A DNA stretch of 7,484 nt, taken from assembly GCA_017475725.1 (NCBI GenBank), contig JAFVFA010000278.1, positions 1 to 7,484 on the forward strand. The letters run 5' to 3'. This document shows, piece after piece, positions 6,076 to 7,484 of the stretch. The position numbers were made by a program, and so were the translations under genes. This stretch comes from Spirochaetales bacterium. GTDB taxonomy: Bacteria > Spirochaetota > Spirochaetia > Sphaerochaetales > Sphaerochaetaceae. Each line of letters opens with the position of its first letter. The first letter of the stretch is position 1. The notes under the pieces were generated by a model, which saw only the letters and a list, made by a program, of their open reading frames with translations, searched no databases and was not told where the DNA came from.

Positions 6076-6105
6076 GTGTCAATATTTACGCCTTCTCCCT
6101 ATTAT
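6076..6105 (+). promoter_or_regulatory. Possible apt promoter
   Basis: GTGTCA (6076-6081, 4 of 6 to TTGACA) is followed after 18 bases by TATTAT (6100-6105, 5 of 6 to TATAAT). Transcription would start near 6112, giving a leader of about 40 bases before apt. The match is moderate and no better pair was found nearby. Confidence 0.4.
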
Positions 6106-6142
6106 GCTACTATGCTCTTGCTGTCGGTTTGGAATCCGCCAG

Positions 6143-6148
6143 AGGAGG
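6143..6148 (+). promoter_or_regulatory. Ribosome binding site of apt, decides the start
   Basis: AGGAGG, within AGAGGAGGAG, lies 5 bases before the ATG at 6154. This rules out the upstream in-frame GTG at 6076, which has no such site and would add 26 residues unlike the family. Confidence 0.85.
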
Positions 6149-6153
6149 AGCAA

Positions 6154-6678
6154 ATGAAGAGAGTCGAGGATTACATCATAACAATTCCGGATTTCCCGAA
6201 GAAGGGAATCATGTTCCGTGACATAACTGGAGTGCTTGAGGATGCAGATGGACTCAAGCTTTCGATCGACGAGCTTGCGAAGCTCATCGAGAACGACGAG
6301 TTCGATTCCATAGCCGGCACCGAATCCAGAGGTTTCATCCTCGGAATGCCTTTGGCATATGTCTGCCACAAGCCGTTCGTGGCAATAAGGAAGAAGGGCA
6401 AGCTTCCCAGGGAGACCGTTGAGCAGTCCTATTCCCTGGAGTATGGTGAGGCCACCATCGAGATGCACAAGTCAAGCGTCAAACCCGGCGACAGAGTCGT
6501 CCTGGTGGATGATCTGATCGCAACGGGCGGAACGATGGAAGCCGCAGTCAAGCTGATCGAGAAATGCGGCGGAAAGGTCGTGAAGATCATAGCCCTGACA
6601 GAGCTTAAGGGACTCAAGGGCCGTGAGCTTCTGAAGGGATATGATGTCGCTACGGTTGTGGCATACGAGGGAATCTGA
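6154..6678 (+). CDS. apt: Adenine phosphoribosyltransferase
   Basis: Apt makes AMP from adenine and PRPP in one step, salvaging purines in the cytoplasm. The 174-residue product has the normal length for the bacterial enzyme. Family landmarks are IPDFPKKGIMFRDIT (11-25), the AGTESRGFILG segment (54-64), the flexible-loop region IRKKGKLP (78-85) and the PRPP-binding motif VVLVDDLIATGGTM (115-128). The ATG at 6154 is set by AGGAGG five bases upstream, and MKRVEDYIITIPDFP is a typical N-terminus. It is transcribed away from the gtrA-like gene. A separate promoter may start the next gene, and I see no terminator between the two. By function it is linked to the his operon only loosely, since histidine synthesis consumes PRPP and ATP and releases AICAR. 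Confidence 0.96.
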   Translation: MKRVEDYIITIPDFPKKGIMFRDITGVLEDADGLKLSIDELAKLIENDEFDSIAGTESRGFILGMPLAYVCHKPFVAIRKKGKLPRETVEQSYSLEYGEATIEMHKSSVKPGDRVVLVDDLIATGGTMEAAVKLIEKCGGKVVKIIALTELKGLKGRELLKGYDVATVVAYEGI

Positions 6679-6685
6679 GCGCAAC

Positions 6686-6714
6686 TTCACGTTTTCGGGA
6701 CTTTTTAGTATATT
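6686..6714 (+). promoter_or_regulatory. Possible promoter of the CobW-family gene
   Basis: TTCACG (6686-6691, 4 of 6) is followed after 17 bases by TATATT (6709-6714, 5 of 6). The start would be near 6721, placing GGAG (6726-6729) in a very short leader. No clear operator dyad, such as a Zur box, is visible in the 57-base gap. Confidence 0.4.
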
Positions 6715-6735
6715 TCGATTTGTACGGAGTATGAC

Positions 6736-7484
6736 ATGACAGTAGTCAAGAAACAGAAAACACCAATCACATTGCTCTGCGGTTATCTCGGAGCAGGAAA
6801 GACCACACTCCTCAACCGTGTCCTCACAAACCAGCAGGGCTACAAGGTTGCGGTCATCGTAAATGACATCGGAGAGATCAACGTCGATGCATCCCTCATC
6901 GCAAAGGGCGGGAACATCACGGATACAAGTGACATCGTGCCTCTCACAAACGGCTGCATCTGCTGCACACTCAAGAGCCAGCTTGCAACCAACATCGAGA
7001 AGCTCATAAAGACGGGAAAGTACGACTACATCCTGATCGAGGCCTCGGGTGTCTGTGAACCGATGCCGATTGCACAGGAGCTTGAGCTCATAAAGAACGG
7101 CAAGATCGACAACGTTGTAGGTGTCGTCGATGCCGCAAGACTCGTTGACGAGTTCGCAGGTGGAGACAGCCTGCTCAAGAAGGACGAGATCGGAGAGGAG
7201 GACGTGGAGAGTCTTCTCATCCAGCAGATCGAGTTCTGCTCGACACTGGTCATCAACAAGGTCGATCTTGTCACGGAGAAGGATCTGGAGAAGGTACGCA
7301 AGGTCGTTCAGGCCCTCCATCCAGGCGTGAAGGTCATAGAGACCGACCACGGCAATGTTCCCGTGGCTGATATCCTGGCAACAGGTTCGTTCGATTTCGA
7401 CGAGGTCTACGGTTCAGCCGGCTGGTGCAAGGCCCTTGAGGAGGGTGAGCTCGGCGGCGATGATGATGACGACGATGACGATGA
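6736..7484 (+). CDS. CobW/G3E-family GTPase, 3' end missing
   Basis: This is a P-loop GTPase of the G3E/CobW (COG0523) family, whose members deliver metals such as zinc or cobalt to client proteins. 249 residues are visible. The Walker A motif is GYLGAGKTT (16-24), the metal-binding CxCC motif is NGCICCT (72-78; Cys74, Cys76, Cys77), IEASG (101-105) follows, and the guanine-specificity motif NKVD is at 174-177. Near the edge comes a run of eight aspartates from residue 242, where many relatives have a His/Asp-rich metal-binding linker before the CobW C-terminal domain. That domain would lie beyond the window. The ATG at 6736 is chosen because GGAG (6726-6729) lies 6 bases before it; an ATG at 6731 hits a stop after two codons. 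The metal and client cannot be told from this sequence. Confidence 0.92.
   Translation, partial: MTVVKKQKTPITLLCGYLGAGKTTLLNRVLTNQQGYKVAVIVNDIGEINVDASLIAKGGNITDTSDIVPLTNGCICCTLKSQLATNIEKLIKTGKYDYILIEASGVCEPMPIAQELELIKNGKIDNVVGVVDAARLVDEFAGGDSLLKKDEIGEEDVESLLIQQIEFCSTLVINKVDLVTEKDLEKVRKVVQALHPGVKVIETDHGNVPVADILATGSFDFDEVYGSAGWCKALEEGELGGDDDDDDDD
7459..7484 (+). repeat. GAT/GAC codon run encoding poly-aspartate
   Basis: Eight consecutive Asp codons and the first two bases of a ninth codon fill the window edge. GAT and GAC alternate irregularly, which suggests selection for the acidic residues and not a pure DNA slippage repeat. It corresponds to the linker region of the CobW-family protein. 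Confidence 0.8.

Larger units (their letters stand above)
5795..6153. other. Divergent intergenic region between the gtrA-like gene and apt
   Basis: These 359 bases hold no convincing protein gene on either strand. On the - strand I see a sigma-54 promoter, a predicted small RNA with intrinsic terminator, and then a separate sigma-70-like promoter for the gtrA-like gene. On the + strand I see a moderate promoter and a strong ribosome binding site for apt. Bases 5941-6060 contain short dyads and repeats that may bind an activator. Composition is clearly more AT-rich than the flanking genes. Confidence 0.7.

Noticed and set aside
6077..6082. Perfect TTGACA on the - strand, a possible sigma-70 -35 element for a longer - strand transcript
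   Set aside because: No acceptable -10 box lies 16-18 bases downstream; the best candidate matches only 3 of 6 bases.
5904..6221. + strand ORF of 105 codons across the intergenic region
   Set aside because: The composition is Cys/Phe-rich and unlike the neighbouring genes. It has no ribosome binding site and runs out of frame into apt. It shows no recognisable protein feature.
6472..7350. 292-codon - strand ORF opposite apt and the CobW-family gene
   Set aside because: It is a shadow of two well-supported + strand genes. It has no ribosome binding site and an implausible composition (many Asp, Leu and Cys from the complement of common codons).

Overview
This window is bacterial chromosome. 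It has strong Shine-Dalgarno sites, a bacterial-type adenine phosphoribosyltransferase and a textbook sigma-54 promoter, and sigma-54 is known only from bacteria. Arg AGG and Ile ATA are used often and the genes are moderately GC-rich. I cannot place the lineage from the sequence. An anaerobic spirochaete or a Firmicute would fit, but that is a weak guess.

Positions 1-5304 hold most of a histidine biosynthesis operon on the + strand: hisD (5' end cut off), hisC, hisB, hisH, hisA, hisF and hisI. Almost every junction is an ATGA or TGATG overlap or a gap of 1-10 bases, so the genes should be co-transcribed and translationally coupled. HisI makes ProFAR, HisA isomerises it to PRFAR, HisH/HisF turn that into imidazole glycerol phosphate, and HisB, HisC and HisD complete the route to histidine. 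HisG, HisE and a histidinol-phosphate phosphatase are not in the window. A small hairpin with a U-rich tail inside the end of hisI may be the operon terminator.

Positions 5285-5794 hold a GtrA-family membrane protein on the - strand. It is convergent with hisI and overlaps it by 20 bases. It lacks a Shine-Dalgarno site but has a good sigma-70-like promoter placed so that its mRNA would be almost leaderless.

Positions 5795-6153 are a 359-base divergent intergenic region and the most interesting part. The - strand carries, in order, a consensus sigma-54 promoter (5938-5921), about 76 bases of non-coding sequence, and a 10-bp perfect hairpin followed by a U-tract (5869-5836). This looks like a complete gene for a small RNA. 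Its single-stranded 5' arm contains ACCUCCUUUU, nearly the same as the anti-Shine-Dalgarno tail of 16S rRNA, so it could bind ribosome-binding sites of target mRNAs. A dyad and a pair of 9-bp repeats about 75-115 bases upstream of the predicted start are candidate enhancer sites for the activator that sigma-54 needs. The closest precedents in type, not in sequence, are the sigma-54-dependent Qrr and GlmY small RNAs.

Positions 6154-7484 hold apt (purine salvage) and then, probably from its own promoter, a CobW/G3E-family metal-chaperone GTPase. The window ends in the GTPase's poly-aspartate stretch.
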